A stretch of 39,909 nt of DNA. Origin: an uncultured Slackia sp. Its GTDB lineage: Bacteria; Actinomycetota; Coriobacteriia; Coriobacteriales; Eggerthellaceae. Positions within the stretch are counted from its first letter, which is position 1; each line of letters opens with the position of its first letter. The stretch lies in NCBI RefSeq assembly GCF_944321625.1, contig NZ_CALUMA010000051.1:1-39909 (forward strand). Direction: 5' to 3'. This document shows positions 24,305 to 33,306 of the stretch, one piece after another. The position numbers and the translations under genes were made by a program. The notes beneath the pieces were generated by a model. That model was not told the origin of the DNA, did not search any database, and was given only the letters and a program-made list of their open reading frames with translations.

Positions 24305-25365
24305 AGCCCAACTCCTGCGTTCACCTTTTCGTTATATTCTGCCAAAAGCGGTTCGGCCTCGTTCAGACCGTCGATAATCCACTGCCACTGCGAGGCTAGG
24401 TCATTGCCAGCGCTCCAGCTTGACCCCCATGCGCCGGACAGTTGCTCAGAATACCTAAAAAGAAGCATGAAGAGGTTGATGAGCTTTCCCGCCGATGACT
24501 GCCATTGGGAATCGTCCTTGTAGGCCATACTGTTGTGCAAAGACCCCCAATCGCCGCCCATCTCGCTCTTGAGCACCTCGGCCTGCCCCTTCAGTGTTTC
24601 TCTTTCATCAATCGAGATTGCGAACATAGGCGCTGCATCGCCGCCCACGAAGTATGAGCGCAGCTCCATCACGCGCGTTGCGTATCCATTCAGCCTGTTG
24701 GCATAGCCAATAAGCAGCTGATGATAGGCCTCCTCTTCTTCGGGAGCGGGCCCGTCGGGCTCGGGCGTAGGCTCAGGCTCTGGCTCGGGACCTTCGGGCT
24801 TGGAATCATCCGAACCCGGCTCATCCGGATTTGGATTCGGCTCCGAATCAGGCTTCGCATCGCCTTCAGCATCGTTTTGACCCTTGTTGCTATCGGCGTT
24901 TCCAGAGGAGCTGCCACTTTCGGCATCCTCACCGTCTTTGTTTCCATCCTCGCCGCCGGTATCAAGTCCGGCTGAACCCTGCAGGGTGCCACTCACAACA
25001 GAGCTGAGGGATGAAAGCCCGCCGACGCTCGATACTACGCCCGATGATGAACCGGCAGCACCGCCGCTTGAAGAACCCTCTTTCGCATCCGCTTCTTCTT
25101 GGGAAGACCCGCCAGCGCCTATCAGCTCTCCGAGCACGCTGGTTATCAGCCTTTGCGAGCCGACAGCAGGATTTGCGGGGGCCTGAATTACCGCCGCAAT
25201 GGTATCGGACGACATGATGAGCCCCGGGACCGCAGCCGCATACACCACCGATCCGAGCAAGAGACATGTGAGAGAGAAAACGGTGAGGCCCGTAAGTGCC
25301 GGCTTCAATGAGCCACGACGCCTGCGCCGCGCAGAAAGCACGCGACCTTCAAGCTTTTTCGTCAC
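24301..25365 (-). CDS. Membrane-anchored exported protein of unknown function
   Basis: 354 residues, no family recognised. It has a very basic N-terminus (SARRRRRGSLK), one strong hydrophobic segment acting as signal anchor (about 25-50), then a Ser/Gly-rich region and an acidic Pro/Glu/Asp-rich linker (about 140-225, with PEPEPEPTPEPDGP). The C-terminal domain of about 125 residues is helical and Trp-rich (DWGSLHNS, SQWQSS, GAWGSSW, SQWQW). The start is a GTG at 25365 with AAGGAG 9 bases upstream; an ATG 13 codons earlier lacks a ribosome site. First gene of the coupled trio with the kinase and the FHA protein, so it may be the external sensor, effector or substrate of that kinase (inference). 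Confidence 0.75.
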   Translation of the reverse strand: MTKKLEGRVLSARRRRRGSLKPALTGLTVFSLTCLLLGSVVYAAAVPGLIMSSDTIAAVIQAPANPAVGSQRLITSVLGELIGAGGSSQEEADAKEGSSSGGAAGSSSGVVSSVGGLSSLSSVVSGTLQGSAGLDTGGEDGNKDGEDAESGSSSGNADSNKGQNDAEGDAKPDSEPNPNPDEPGSDDSKPEGPEPEPEPTPEPDGPAPEEEEAYHQLLIGYANRLNGYATRVMELRSYFVGGDAAPMFAISIDERETLKGQAEVLKSEMGGDWGSLHNSMAYKDDSQWQSSAGKLINLFMLLFRYSEQLSGAWGSSWSAGNDLASQWQWIIDGLNEAEPLLAEYNEKVNAGVGL

Positions 25366-25866
25366 GACCCCAATCTCCTTACAACAACGCGCGCGTCGCG
25401 CCAAACACCTCTACGTTACGCCGCATACCCTCAGCCCAGAAAAGAACCCTCCCCAAGCGGAAGAAGCGTGCACGCTGCCCCGCCACGAAACGTCTTGCGC
25501 GCATCGTCGGTAGCCACGCGTATACCGCCCCAGATGCGCAAACGCCTTATTCCGGCAGGCGGAGAAACTGCGCTATTCTACCGCGCGACAGGCTTTGCAC
25601 GACGCGGCGTAATGTCATTTTTCGGCAATCTGACGGCAAAGCAAAACGAACGTAAGCGACGGCTCTTTCTCGATGCGGCGCCCACGCGTTTTTACGAAGC
25701 TTCTTCCGACGGCATCTCCCCCGATTTGATCGATATCCCAACGCCCAAATCGTCGCCGCGCACACCCTCGTTAGCCCACATTGTTTCAAAATCGCGGTAT
25801 GCCGATTCGGAGTGCGATAATGCCCCTTGAGATGCTGCGCACCGCAGAGACAAGGCAGGAATAAGC
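25366..25866. promoter_or_regulatory. Divergent intergenic region of 500 bp
   Basis: It separates the exported-protein operon (minus) from the hybrid histidine kinase (plus). Open frames here (for example at 25612, starting MSFFGNLTAKQ) have no ribosome site or family match and are not called. GATAAT near 25816 may be a -10 for the hybrid kinase, but no -35 was found. Bases 25540-25551 (AAACGCCTTATT) resemble the core of the folD-upstream motif but lack its AT-rich flank. Otherwise nothing was recognised. Confidence 0.35.
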
Positions 25867-28743
25867 ATGGCAAATCAAGACGAACACGTTTTGGACGCCC
25901 AATCAACGGAACTGACCAGCGCACCGCTGGAAGGCCCCACCGCACGTGATGACGCCCAGGCGAACAAGGAAAGCGGTGCCGCGCCTTCAACAGGCGGCAA
26001 ATCACAATCGACAGCCCGCGGCACCAAGCGCAAGGCCCCGCATACCTCGCCTGTGGTTCGCAGCGTGATCAATACCGCGGTCCTGGTGGCGGTGTTCGCT
26101 CTGGTCGCCCTGTTCAGTCTGAACCTGCTGCAAACCAAGCTGCTAGAAAACGCCCGCCAGATGGGCGACGCGCTGGCGCACAGCTACGCCATCGAGGAAG
26201 AGAACAACGCGCTCGTGTACCAGCAATTCGCCTTGCTGGAAGCCGAATACTTTGAAGGCTACGTAAACGCCGGTTGGACCGACGAAGAGCTCACCGCTTG
26301 GCTTCAGCAGCTAGGCACGAACATGACCGCCGCCACGCCCGCGACGGCGCTTTATCCGTACGCCGTGGTCAACGGCCGCTTCATTTCTTCCGACCCAGAC
26401 GATAAGTTCTCCGGCGATGCCTACAAGGACGCCCCGTGGTACACCCTTGCGGTTAAGAACCCTGAGAAGGTGGTATTCACCGATGCCTACACTGACCACA
26501 TCACGGGCAAAACCGTGATCACCATCGCCATCGCGATAAACGACACTCCAGACATCTTGGCCTTCGACATCCACCCCGATGCATTTGGCACCAAGGGCGC
26601 GAACCCCATCAGCCTGCCCGCGGATTCCTCCTATTACCTGTGCGACGGCAGCGGAACGCTTTTGTACTGCGATTCTGTGCTTTTCGAGGGGCAGGCACGC
26701 GAAGACTACATCAAGCAGGTGCTCGCCGGCATCAGCGCAGGCGAGTTCGAAGCGATCGACTCCTCCGTCGTCGACCCCAACGGCAACGTCCGCGCCGTGT
26801 ATTATCACATCGCCGATAACGGCTGGATTTCCATCGTCACCGTGCCCTTCAGCACGCTTCTGGGCGACCTGCGCGCCTTCACCATCGGATTCGGCATCGT
26901 GTTCGCGCTGCTGCTGGCCCTCACCATTTGGCAGGGTGTGCGCAATTACCGCAGCAATAAGCTGGTCGAACGCACCAACGACACCGTTCGCGTGCTGGGC
27001 AATTCGTACTACGCCATCTATCGCGTCAACCACCGCCAAGGCACCTACGAGATGACCAAGGGCTCCGACTATGTGCGCAGCCGTCTTCCCGCCACCGGCT
27101 CGTACCAGGCGCTCATCGACTGCGCGCTCGCCGTCATCGAGCCCAAAACGCGCGATATGTTGGCCAGCAACTTCTCGCTCGAGAACGTGCGGTCGCTGGT
27201 GGCGCGTGGCGTGCGCGACTTTGGCGGTGATTTCCTGCGCCTGTTCGGCGATCGCTACCTGTGGGTGAGCGTGCGCCTGCTCATGGACGAATCGCTGAGC
27301 AGCGAAGAGGCCGTGCTGTGCTTCCGCATCGTGGACGACGAGAAGCGCGCCAACCTGCAACGCCTGCAGCTCATGGAGGATTCGCTCGACGTGGCACGCC
27401 GAAGCCAGAAGGCGCGCAACCGATTCTTCAGCTCCATGTCGCACGACTTGCGCACGCCGTTGAACGCCATCATCAACCTGAGCCAGCTTGCTGAGGTGCA
27501 CGCCGACGACGTCCAGGCGACCCGCGGCTATCTGGAAAAGATCCGCACCTCGGGATCGCAGATGCTTGCGCTGGTGAACGATATTCTGGATGTGTCGCGC
27601 CTGGAGGAAGGCGACGCGCTGCGCATGGAGTCGACCGTATTTGACCTGGGGCAATGCGCCAAATCGTGCGTCGGAACATTCGAGGCGCAGGCGCGACGCG
27701 AGCGCAAGTCGCTCACGTGGAGCGTGGATGTGAAGGATTCCCTCGTGCGCGCCGATGCAAACCGCCTCACCCAGGTGATGAACAACCTGCTGTCCAACGC
27801 CTTGAAGTACTCGGACGAAGGGGCGTCGGTAACGCTTGAGGTGCGCCAAGCGACGTGCGGCGAACGTCACAATTCATACCAGTTCATCGTCTCCGACACC
27901 GGCATTGGCATGTCGCCCGAGTTCATGGAGCGGATATTCATCCCTTACGAGCGCGAAACCACATTCAGCTCGCGCAACGTGACCGGCACGGGGCTGGGCA
28001 TGCCCATCGTGAAGAGCATCGTCGACCGCATGGACGGCACCATAACGGTGGAGAGCGAACTGGGACAAGGCTCCACGTTCACCGTGACGGTGCCGCTCGA
28101 AAGCGCGAATTACACAGATGCCGAGCGGGACGAAAAGGACGGTACGGAAAAGCTCCACGAACCTGTGGAACCCGACAGCGTGCACGGTGCCGATGCGCAA
28201 ACACCCACGTTCACGGGCAATGTGCGCCTCGGCATGTTCGCCGATGACACCCACGCCTTCGATACGGCAGGCAACAGTTCGTCCGATGGCCACGATTCAG
28301 CGAACGACCAGGGCGAAGGCGCTCCGTCCGACGACGTGCTTCAGGATGCTCGCGTGCTGATGGCGGAAGACAACGAAATCAATCGCGAGATTGCCGTCGA
28401 AATGCTTTCCATGCGCGGCGTCCGAGTCACCTGCGCCGCTGACGGCCAAGAAGCTGTGGAGGCGTTCGCCGCCAGCGAACCAGGGGCCTTCGACGCGATA
28501 CTCATGGATATGCAGATGCCGCGCATGGACGGCTGCGATGCGGCGCGGGCGATTCGCGCCATGGGGCGCAGCGATGCTACGACCATCCCCATCATCGCAA
28601 CCACCGCGAACGCCTTTGCCGAAGACATCGCCGCCACTACCGAAGCGGGCATGAATGCGCACGTATCGAAGCCCATCGATTTCCAGGCGCTTTTCAACGT
28701 GCTCGAAGAGCAGATAACGCGCTATAGAGACACCGCCAACTAG
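25867..28743 (+). CDS. Hybrid sensor histidine kinase with dCache sensor and receiver domain
   Basis: 958 residues. Order: cytosolic N-terminal tail rich in Ser/Thr/Ala (1-62), membrane segment (about 65-88), large extracellular dCache-type domain (about 90-330, with [17 protein letters not shown] and [20 protein letters not shown]), second membrane segment (about 338-358), a short PAS-like region, HisKA with His526 ([14 protein letters not shown]), HATPase (N box [12 protein letters not shown]1 DTGIGM, G2 TGTGLGMPI), a hydrophilic linker and a receiver domain with Asp881 ([11 protein letters not shown]) and KP at the end. There is no HPt domain or DNA-binding domain, so the output partner is elsewhere. 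Cache domains usually bind small extracellular metabolites. AGGA lies about 7 bases before the ATG at 25867. It appears monocistronic. Confidence 0.93.
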   Translation: MANQDEHVLDAQSTELTSAPLEGPTARDDAQANKESGAAPSTGGKSQSTARGTKRKAPHTSPVVRSVINTAVLVAVFALVALFSLNLLQTKLLENARQMGDALAHSYAIEEENNALVYQQFALLEAEYFEGYVNAGWTDEELTAWLQQLGTNMTAATPATALYPYAVVNGRFISSDPDDKFSGDAYKDAPWYTLAVKNPEKVVFTDAYTDHITGKTVITIAIAINDTPDILAFDIHPDAFGTKGANPISLPADSSYYLCDGSGTLLYCDSVLFEGQAREDYIKQVLAGISAGEFEAIDSSVVDPNGNVRAVYYHIADNGWISIVTVPFSTLLGDLRAFTIGFGIVFALLLALTIWQGVRNYRSNKLVERTNDTVRVLGNSYYAIYRVNHRQGTYEMTKGSDYVRSRLPATGSYQALIDCALAVIEPKTRDMLASNFSLENVRSLVARGVRDFGGDFLRLFGDRYLWVSVRLLMDESLSSEEAVLCFRIVDDEKRANLQRLQLMEDSLDVARRSQKARNRFFSSMSHDLRTPLNAIINLSQLAEVHADDVQATRGYLEKIRTSGSQMLALVNDILDVSRLEEGDALRMESTVFDLGQCAKSCVGTFEAQARRERKSLTWSVDVKDSLVRADANRLTQVMNNLLSNALKYSDEGASVTLEVRQATCGERHNSYQFIVSDTGIGMSPEFMERIFIPYERETTFSSRNVTGTGLGMPIVKSIVDRMDGTITVESELGQGSTFTVTVPLESANYTDAERDEKDGTEKLHEPVEPDSVHGADAQTPTFTGNVRLGMFADDTHAFDTAGNSSSDGHDSANDQGEGAPSDDVLQDARVLMAEDNEINREIAVEMLSMRGVRVTCAADGQEAVEAFAASEPGAFDAILMDMQMPRMDGCDAARAIRAMGRSDATTIPIIATTANAFAEDIAATTEAGMNAHVSKPIDFQALFNVLEEQITRYRDTAN

Positions 28744-28776
28744 CTAGACGGGCGGCAGCAACGGTTCGCTGCGGAA

Positions 28777-30162
28777 CTACTCCCCTGCGGCCGCTTTGCC
28801 GCCCTTGTTCACGACGAGCGAATGCGCGACGCCGATCACGGCGGCGACCAGCGCAGGAACGAGCCAGCTCAAGCCGATATCGGCCAGCGGCAGCATGTCG
28901 AACGGCAGCCACGCGCCCGCGAAGAACGCGTCGCGCACGCTTACGATGACGCTTTCCACGGCCACCACGCCCACGACCCATTTCCACACGTACGGGACGC
29001 GGTCGCACGCCGAATGCAGCATGCCCATAATCACCAGCACGATGGCGGCGGGATACAAGGCGTTCAGCAGCGGCACCGAAAACGTGAGGATGGCCGTGAG
29101 GCCGAAATTGGACACCACGCACGAGAACACGGCGAACACCGCCGCCCATGCCGCGTACGGCAGCTTGGGGAACGTCTCGGCGAAATAGGTGGAGCAGCAG
29201 CTGATAAGACCTGTGCACACGTTGAGGCATGCAATGAAGAAGATGGCCGCGATGATGACCGTGCCCACCAGGCCAAAATGGCCGGTCGCAGCAGCCGTAA
29301 GCAGCTGCGCGCCGTTCTGGGCCTCGGGCATATAGGTAGCCGTCGCCACGCCCACGAAGCCGAGTCCGCAGTAAATCAGCAGCATCAACACGCCGGCCAC
29401 CACGCCAGCGCGCGAAATCTCGAACGCCACATCGCCGGGCTTTTCCACGCCAAACGAGCGAATGTTCAGCGCGATGACGATGCCAAAGTTGAGAGCCGCC
29501 AGCAGATCCATGGTCTGATATCCGTTGAGGAAGCCCTGCACCGCCGCCGCATTGTCGTACGGCGCACGCACCGGCGTGGGCTCGCCCAGCGGAGCGACAA
29601 TCGACGACGCCACAATGATGACGATGAGGATGATGAGCGCCGGCGCGCAGATGCGGCCCAACACCTGGGTGAGTTTGCCGGGACGCATGGCAAGCGTGTA
29701 GGCAATCGCGAAGAACGCCACCGAGAACGCGATGGACGCCACGTTCAGCGGCACGCTCTCAGGCAGAAGCGGCGCCAACATCTCGAACGATGTGGACGAG
29801 GTGCGCGGGATGGCAAGGCACGGGCCGATAGACAGATAGACCAGCACGGTGAATACCAGTGCGAAACGGGCATTCACGCGGCCGGCGAGCTTGGGCAAAT
29901 CGCCCGCAAGCGCCACAGCCACGATGCCCAGAACCGGGAATCCGATAGCCGTCACCAGGAATCCGATCATGGCAGGCACGGCGGCCTCGCCCGCCTGGGC
30001 ACCCAGGAGCGGCGGCAGAATCAGATTGCCCGCCCCGAAGAACATCGAGAACAGCGTCATGCCTACGAGCAGGCTCTTCTTCAAATCAAGACGAGTACGG
30101 CCCGCCTGTTGTGCGCCACTCGACGCCTGCTGCATGCCCTGCGCCATCGCCCCTTCAGCCAT
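28777..30162 (-). CDS. brnQ: Branched-chain amino acid transport system carrier protein
   Basis: 461-residue Na+-coupled Leu/Ile/Val symporter of the LIVCS family, near the usual 440. The N-terminal LLVGMTLFSMFFGAGNLILPPLLGAQAG is diagnostic, as are the GFLVTAIGFPVLGIVAVAL and IPRTSSTSFEM segments. About 12 hydrophobic segments are visible. AAAGGGA 7 bases before the ATG at 30162 sets the start. A complete terminator hairpin stands only 15 bases upstream of the start codon, so expression probably depends on read-through of a leader. The stop lies 33 bases from the convergent hybrid kinase. Confidence 0.93.
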   Translation of the reverse strand: MAEGAMAQGMQQASSGAQQAGRTRLDLKKSLLVGMTLFSMFFGAGNLILPPLLGAQAGEAAVPAMIGFLVTAIGFPVLGIVAVALAGDLPKLAGRVNARFALVFTVLVYLSIGPCLAIPRTSSTSFEMLAPLLPESVPLNVASIAFSVAFFAIAYTLAMRPGKLTQVLGRICAPALIILIVIIVASSIVAPLGEPTPVRAPYDNAAAVQGFLNGYQTMDLLAALNFGIVIALNIRSFGVEKPGDVAFEISRAGVVAGVLMLLIYCGLGFVGVATATYMPEAQNGAQLLTAAATGHFGLVGTVIIAAIFFIACLNVCTGLISCCSTYFAETFPKLPYAAWAAVFAVFSCVVSNFGLTAILTFSVPLLNALYPAAIVLVIMGMLHSACDRVPYVWKWVVGVVAVESVIVSVRDAFFAGAWLPFDMLPLADIGLSWLVPALVAAVIGVAHSLVVNKGGKAAAGE

Positions 30163-30177
30163 GTGCATCCCTTTCGC

Positions 30178-30204
30178 AAAAAAGCTCCCGCACAAGGCGG
30201 GAGC
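30178..30204 (-). terminator. Terminator hairpin in the brnQ leader (attenuator candidate)
   Basis: GCTCCCGC (30184-30191) and GCGGGAGC (30197-30204) form a perfect 8-bp stem with a 5-base loop, followed on the minus strand by TTTTTT (30183-30178). The brnQ ribosome site begins 2 bases later. A -10-like TATCAT lies at 30233-30228, so the hairpin would be transcribed in the brnQ leader. It also ends the larC transcript. Confidence 0.75.
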
Positions 30205-30301
30205 GAGGTTCCTCTTGAAGCGGAGGCATGATACCACAACGGCTGCTGGAACGATTCGTCACTCACATCTCGGAAGCGATGCGATATTGCTTGACGCCCC
30301 T

Positions 30302-31621
30302 TTAGTCGAACGCTCGCATCACGAATTGATACGCCTCCTGATAAGTCATGCCGTTATCAGACGCCGCAATCGCCTGCGCGCTTGATGCCGCGACCACCGC
30401 TTCGACGCTATCGTGCTCAGGCGTAATGCGAACGCGGCCATCGGGAAGCGTGACTTTTTTGGCACGGACCTCGCCGTAAGGCGTGCTGGCGCGCAGCTCC
30501 TCACGCGGAAGCACCGTGCGCCCCATGGCGGTGCGCCTGATGCCGATGGTGGTGGTATGCGCGAACAGCTCCGCCTCCATGGCGGGAATGTCGTCCTGCA
30601 TGCAGATGACTTGGATCTGATACGCCGGGCGATTCTTCTTCATGAACACAGGCATGAAGTGCGCCTCGCGAGCCCCTGCGGCAAACAGGCGCTCCATCAC
30701 GAAGCCCAGCGCCTCGCCCGTGCAATCGTCCACGTCGCATTCGAGCTTCCAGATGTGCGACTCGCGAACCGAACCAGCACACGGCCTCGCCCCGTCGGTC
30801 GCCTCTTCGATAATCATCGCGCGCAGAAGGCTGGGTACTGCATAGGCACGCTTGCCTGCGCCCAACCCCACACGCTGCACCGTGAAACACTCGGGCAACG
30901 TGCTGCGCGTGCGCACGGCGACGGTAAGAGCGGCGCCGGTAGGCGTGACGAACTCGCCCTGCGCATCCATGATCGAAAGCGGGATGCCTGCCTCGGTGAC
31001 GATGTTGGACACGGCAGGCACCGGCACAGGCAGCACGCCATGCTGACAGCGCACCGAGCCGCGGCCCTCGCACAGGCGTTCCACCACCACATCATCAAGC
31101 CCCAGGTCATCGAAGCACACAGCGAACGCCACCACGTCGACGATGGAGTCCACCGCACCGACCTCGTGAAAATGGACCTGGTCAATCGACACGCCATGCG
31201 CCTTCGCCTCGGCACGTGCGATGATGCCGAAGATGCGCAGGGCCAGGTCTTTGGCGCGGTCGGTTATATCGGCCGCGCGGATGATGGCCTCGATTTCCGG
31301 CATGCCGCGGTGCTCGTGATGATGACTGCGAGCGTGCTCGTGTGCGCCGTGCTCATGGTGATGATTGTGATCGCCGCCGCCGTGCAAGTACACCATGTCG
31401 TGGTCGTGATTCTCGTGCACGGCGTCCAGCACCACGTTGAAATCACATGCGTCGAGGCCCGCCTTCTTCACGCGCGACACACGCGCCTCGAATCCGTCGA
31501 CCGGCAGGCTTGCGAGCGCCTTCTGCAGCTTTTCCTCACTCGCACCCAAATCAAGCAGCGCCGCCACGGCCATATCGCCGCTGATGCCCGCCGCACATTC
31601 CAAATACATCATTCGTCCCAT
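30302..31621 (-). CDS. larC: Nickel insertion protein LarC
   Basis: 439 residues. LarC inserts Ni into pyridinium-3,5-bisthiocarboxylic acid mononucleotide in a CTP-dependent step, completing the nickel-pincer cofactor of lactate racemase-family enzymes. N-terminal MMYLECAAGISGDMAVAALLDLGA, the FHEVGAVDSIVDVV motif and EFVTPTGAAL are family hallmarks. A His-rich stretch (about 69-104, with HNHHHEHGAHEH and HHHEH) fits nickel binding or storage. The gene is one uninterrupted frame, whereas in Lactiplantibacillus plantarum a programmed frameshift is used. Start at 31621 with AAAGGA upstream; MMYLEC three codons on is an alternative. Co-oriented with larB, larE and a MerR gene; no larA target enzyme is in the window. 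Confidence 0.93.
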   Translation of the reverse strand: MGRMMYLECAAGISGDMAVAALLDLGASEEKLQKALASLPVDGFEARVSRVKKAGLDACDFNVVLDAVHENHDHDMVYLHGGGDHNHHHEHGAHEHARSHHHEHRGMPEIEAIIRAADITDRAKDLALRIFGIIARAEAKAHGVSIDQVHFHEVGAVDSIVDVVAFAVCFDDLGLDDVVVERLCEGRGSVRCQHGVLPVPVPAVSNIVTEAGIPLSIMDAQGEFVTPTGAALTVAVRTRSTLPECFTVQRVGLGAGKRAYAVPSLLRAMIIEEATDGARPCAGSVRESHIWKLECDVDDCTGEALGFVMERLFAAGAREAHFMPVFMKKNRPAYQIQVICMQDDIPAMEAELFAHTTTIGIRRTAMGRTVLPREELRASTPYGEVRAKKVTLPDGRVRITPEHDSVEAVVAASSAQAIAASDNGMTYQEAYQFVMRAFD

Positions 31622-31676
31622 AGAGTCATCCTTTGCAGCTATCGTTCGTGCTCCGCAGATTGTTGGCGGCAGTCAA

Positions 31677-31785
31677 AGAGTTCGTAAGTCCAAAATAATG
31701 GCAGAGCTCTGACCAGGTATTATATAGTATATCGCCTGGTCAGAAGGCCATTTGGAAACGCCAAAATAATCGAGTTGCGAACTCT
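31677..31785. repeat. Nested inverted-repeat element between larB and larC
   Basis: The outer 16-bp ends (starting AGAGTTCG at 31677 and its complement ending at 31785) match at 13 of 16 positions, the first 8 perfectly. Inside is a perfect 9-bp inverted repeat CTGACCAGG/CCTGGTCAG (31709-31717, 31735-31743) around a 17-base AT-rich core with a minus-strand TATAAT. The 10-mer CCAAAATAAT occurs twice (31690-31699, 31761-31770). It could be a small MITE-like insertion or an operator-promoter for larC; no target-site duplication was clear. Confidence 0.65.
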
Positions 31786-31835
31786 CACGCGCCACTTTGA
31801 GCTCGACACCGAACGCTTCGCACCATGAACCGGGC

Positions 31836-32561
31836 TCACGCCTCTTGCGCACGCTCCGCGGCGCGCTTGCAGGCATGGTCGATGAGCGCCGCCTGATAGC
31901 CCGCGCCGAATCCGTTGTCGATGTTCACCACGCTCACGCCGCTCGCGCAGGAATTCAGCATGGACAGCAGCGCGGCGATGCCGCCCAGGCTCGCACCGTA
32001 CCCCACGCTCGTGGGCACCGCGATGACTGGACATTTTGCCATGCCGCCCACCACGCTGGCAAGCGCACCCTCCATGCCGGCGACCGCCACCACGCTGCTC
32101 GCACCCGCAATATCATCCGCGTGCGAAAAGAGCCGATGAATGCCCGCAACCCCCACGTCATACAGACGCACAACGCGGCTGCCCAGCATCTCGGCAGTCA
32201 CGGCCGCCTCCTCGGCAACGGGCAAATCGCTCGTGCCCGCGCAGGCAACGCACACGTAGGCGTCGCCGTCCGACTCGGGCAAACCGCCCACGATGCCGAG
32301 ACGCGGCGTCTCACGATATTCGAACACGTCAGCATCGCACGCCGCCAAAAGCGCCTTGACCTCAAAAGCTTTCTCAGAATCGAGGCGCGTGATCAGCACG
32401 CGCGTCTGCCCCGCATCGCGCAGCGCGGTCACGATGCCAGCAATCTGATCGGCAGTTTTTCCTTCGCCGTAAATCACCTCGGCAACACCGGTGCGCTCCT
32501 CGCGCTGCGTGTCCGGCTTGGCATAGCCCAGGTCTATGTATCCTTCTGGCATGTCGGTCAT
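31836..32561 (-). CDS. larB: LarB, nicotinic acid adenine dinucleotide carboxylase/hydrolase
   Basis: 241 residues. LarB carboxylates the pyridinium ring of nicotinic acid adenine dinucleotide and cleaves it to the biscarboxylic mononucleotide, the first step of nickel-pincer cofactor synthesis. The PurE-like C-terminal half is clear: [45 protein letters not shown] and [40 protein letters not shown]. The N-terminal [26 protein letters not shown] is also typical. Start at 32561; a second ATG three codons on is possible, and the ribosome site is weak for both. An AT-rich 80-base gap separates it from larE; 214 bases with an inverted-repeat element separate it from larC. Confidence 0.94.
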   Translation of the reverse strand: MTDMPEGYIDLGYAKPDTQREERTGVAEVIYGEGKTADQIAGIVTALRDAGQTRVLITRLDSEKAFEVKALLAACDADVFEYRETPRLGIVGGLPESDGDAYVCVACAGTSDLPVAEEAAVTAEMLGSRVVRLYDVGVAGIHRLFSHADDIAGASSVVAVAGMEGALASVVGGMAKCPVIAVPTSVGYGASLGGIAALLSMLNSCASGVSVVNIDNGFGAGYQAALIDHACKRAAERAQEA

Positions 32562-32564
32562 CTC

Positions 32565-32660
32565 TATACTTTCTATTAGTAACTTACTATCTATTTTAAG
32601 TCTTAATACCTAATAATACTTACTAGCTATTCTGATTCTACTAACATATAGATAGCTGCA
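32565..32660. other. AT-rich patch at the larE/larB junction
   Basis: About 95 bases with very low GC inside a GC-rich genome. Two 16-base direct repeats, ACTTACTATCTATTTT (32582-32597) and ACTTACTAGCTATTCT (32618-32633), differ at 2 positions. The last codons and the stop of larE lie inside it. It may provide a larB promoter (minus-strand TAAAAT and TATTAT are present) or be the scar of a deletion or insertion. Confidence 0.6.
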
Positions 32661-33306
32661 TTCCTAATGAGTGCGTCACTTGGCCAAGCGATTCGCGCGT
32701 TAGCGGCTCTCCAGGTGGCACCTTGGTGGCAAAACACGAGAAATTGGGCTTATCGGCCGTGGACAGACTCATGGCTCGCGACGCCGCACGCACATCGTCC
32801 TTCGTGAACCCCGCCTCACGAAGCGGAGAACGCACGCCCAGTTCCGCAAGCGCACGGAAGCCAGGTCGGTTCGCGGGATCATCAGTCGCGTTCGTCCCAT
32901 CAAGCAGCACGCGCCGTCCATCCCGCTCCATCGCCGCAAGCACCTGGCCGAAGATAAACCGCTTGCACAGGTAGCACCGATCGGGCGGATTCGCGCACAC
33001 GTCGGCCTGCGAGAGAATGTCGGCGCGTATCAACTCGAATTCCGCACCCGTCTCCTCAACGACGCGCCGCGCATCCTCAAGCTCAAACGGCGCCTGGAAC
33101 GCGGTCATCACCATGTACGCCTTCACGTCCAGCCCGGCGCGACGCATGACGGCCAGCAGAAACGACGAGTCGCACCCACCGGAAAACGCCAGGCCGTAGC
33201 GCTCGTCGGGACTAAGCGAGGCCACCGCATCCTCCCAGGAGAGCTCGCCGCCGAAAGGGACCGACGCGTCGCTACCCTCCGTAACGCTTTGGAGCGAGGC
33301 GCTCAT
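32641..33306 (-). CDS. larE: LarE sulfur transferase, C-terminally truncated
   Basis: 221 residues; LarE proteins are usually about 270. ATP-dependent enzyme that converts the two carboxylates of the pyridinium precursor to thiocarboxylates. The PP-loop SGGCDSS (42-48) is intact. Cys111, Cys114 (RCYLCK) and Cys191 (SCFATK) match the three-Cys type thought to carry a [4Fe-4S] cluster rather than the sacrificial single-Cys type. The frame ends about 30 residues after Cys191, in the AT-rich patch, so roughly the last 50-70 residues are missing. It may still work, or be decaying. The start at 33306 shares a base with the MerR stop (TAATG) and is preferred over an ATG 10 codons upstream. Confidence 0.88.
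   Translation of the reverse strand: MSASLQSVTEGSDASVPFGGELSWEDAVASLSPDERYGLAFSGGCDSSFLLAVMRRAGLDVKAYMVMTAFQAPFELEDARRVVEETGAEFELIRADILSQADVCANPPDRCYLCKRFIFGQVLAAMERDGRRVLLDGTNATDDPANRPGFRALAELGVRSPLREAGFTKDDVRAASRAMSLSTADKPNFSCFATKVPPGEPLTRESLGQVTHSLGMQLSIC

Noticed and set aside
25612-25830. Small frame starting MSFFGNLTAKQ upstream of the hybrid kinase
   Set aside because: No ribosome site before the ATG and no family match; could be real but cannot be supported.
26311-27870. 519-codon minus-strand frame opposite the hybrid histidine kinase
   Set aside because: Antisense shadow; the plus strand carries full kinase motifs.
30158-30230. 24-codon leader peptide frame overlapping the brnQ start
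   Set aside because: Its ATG falls inside the predicted -10 box, so it would not be transcribed from that promoter; it also has no run of Leu, Ile or Val codons.
28822-30231. 469-codon plus-strand frame opposite brnQ
   Set aside because: Antisense shadow with Arg/His-rich composition.
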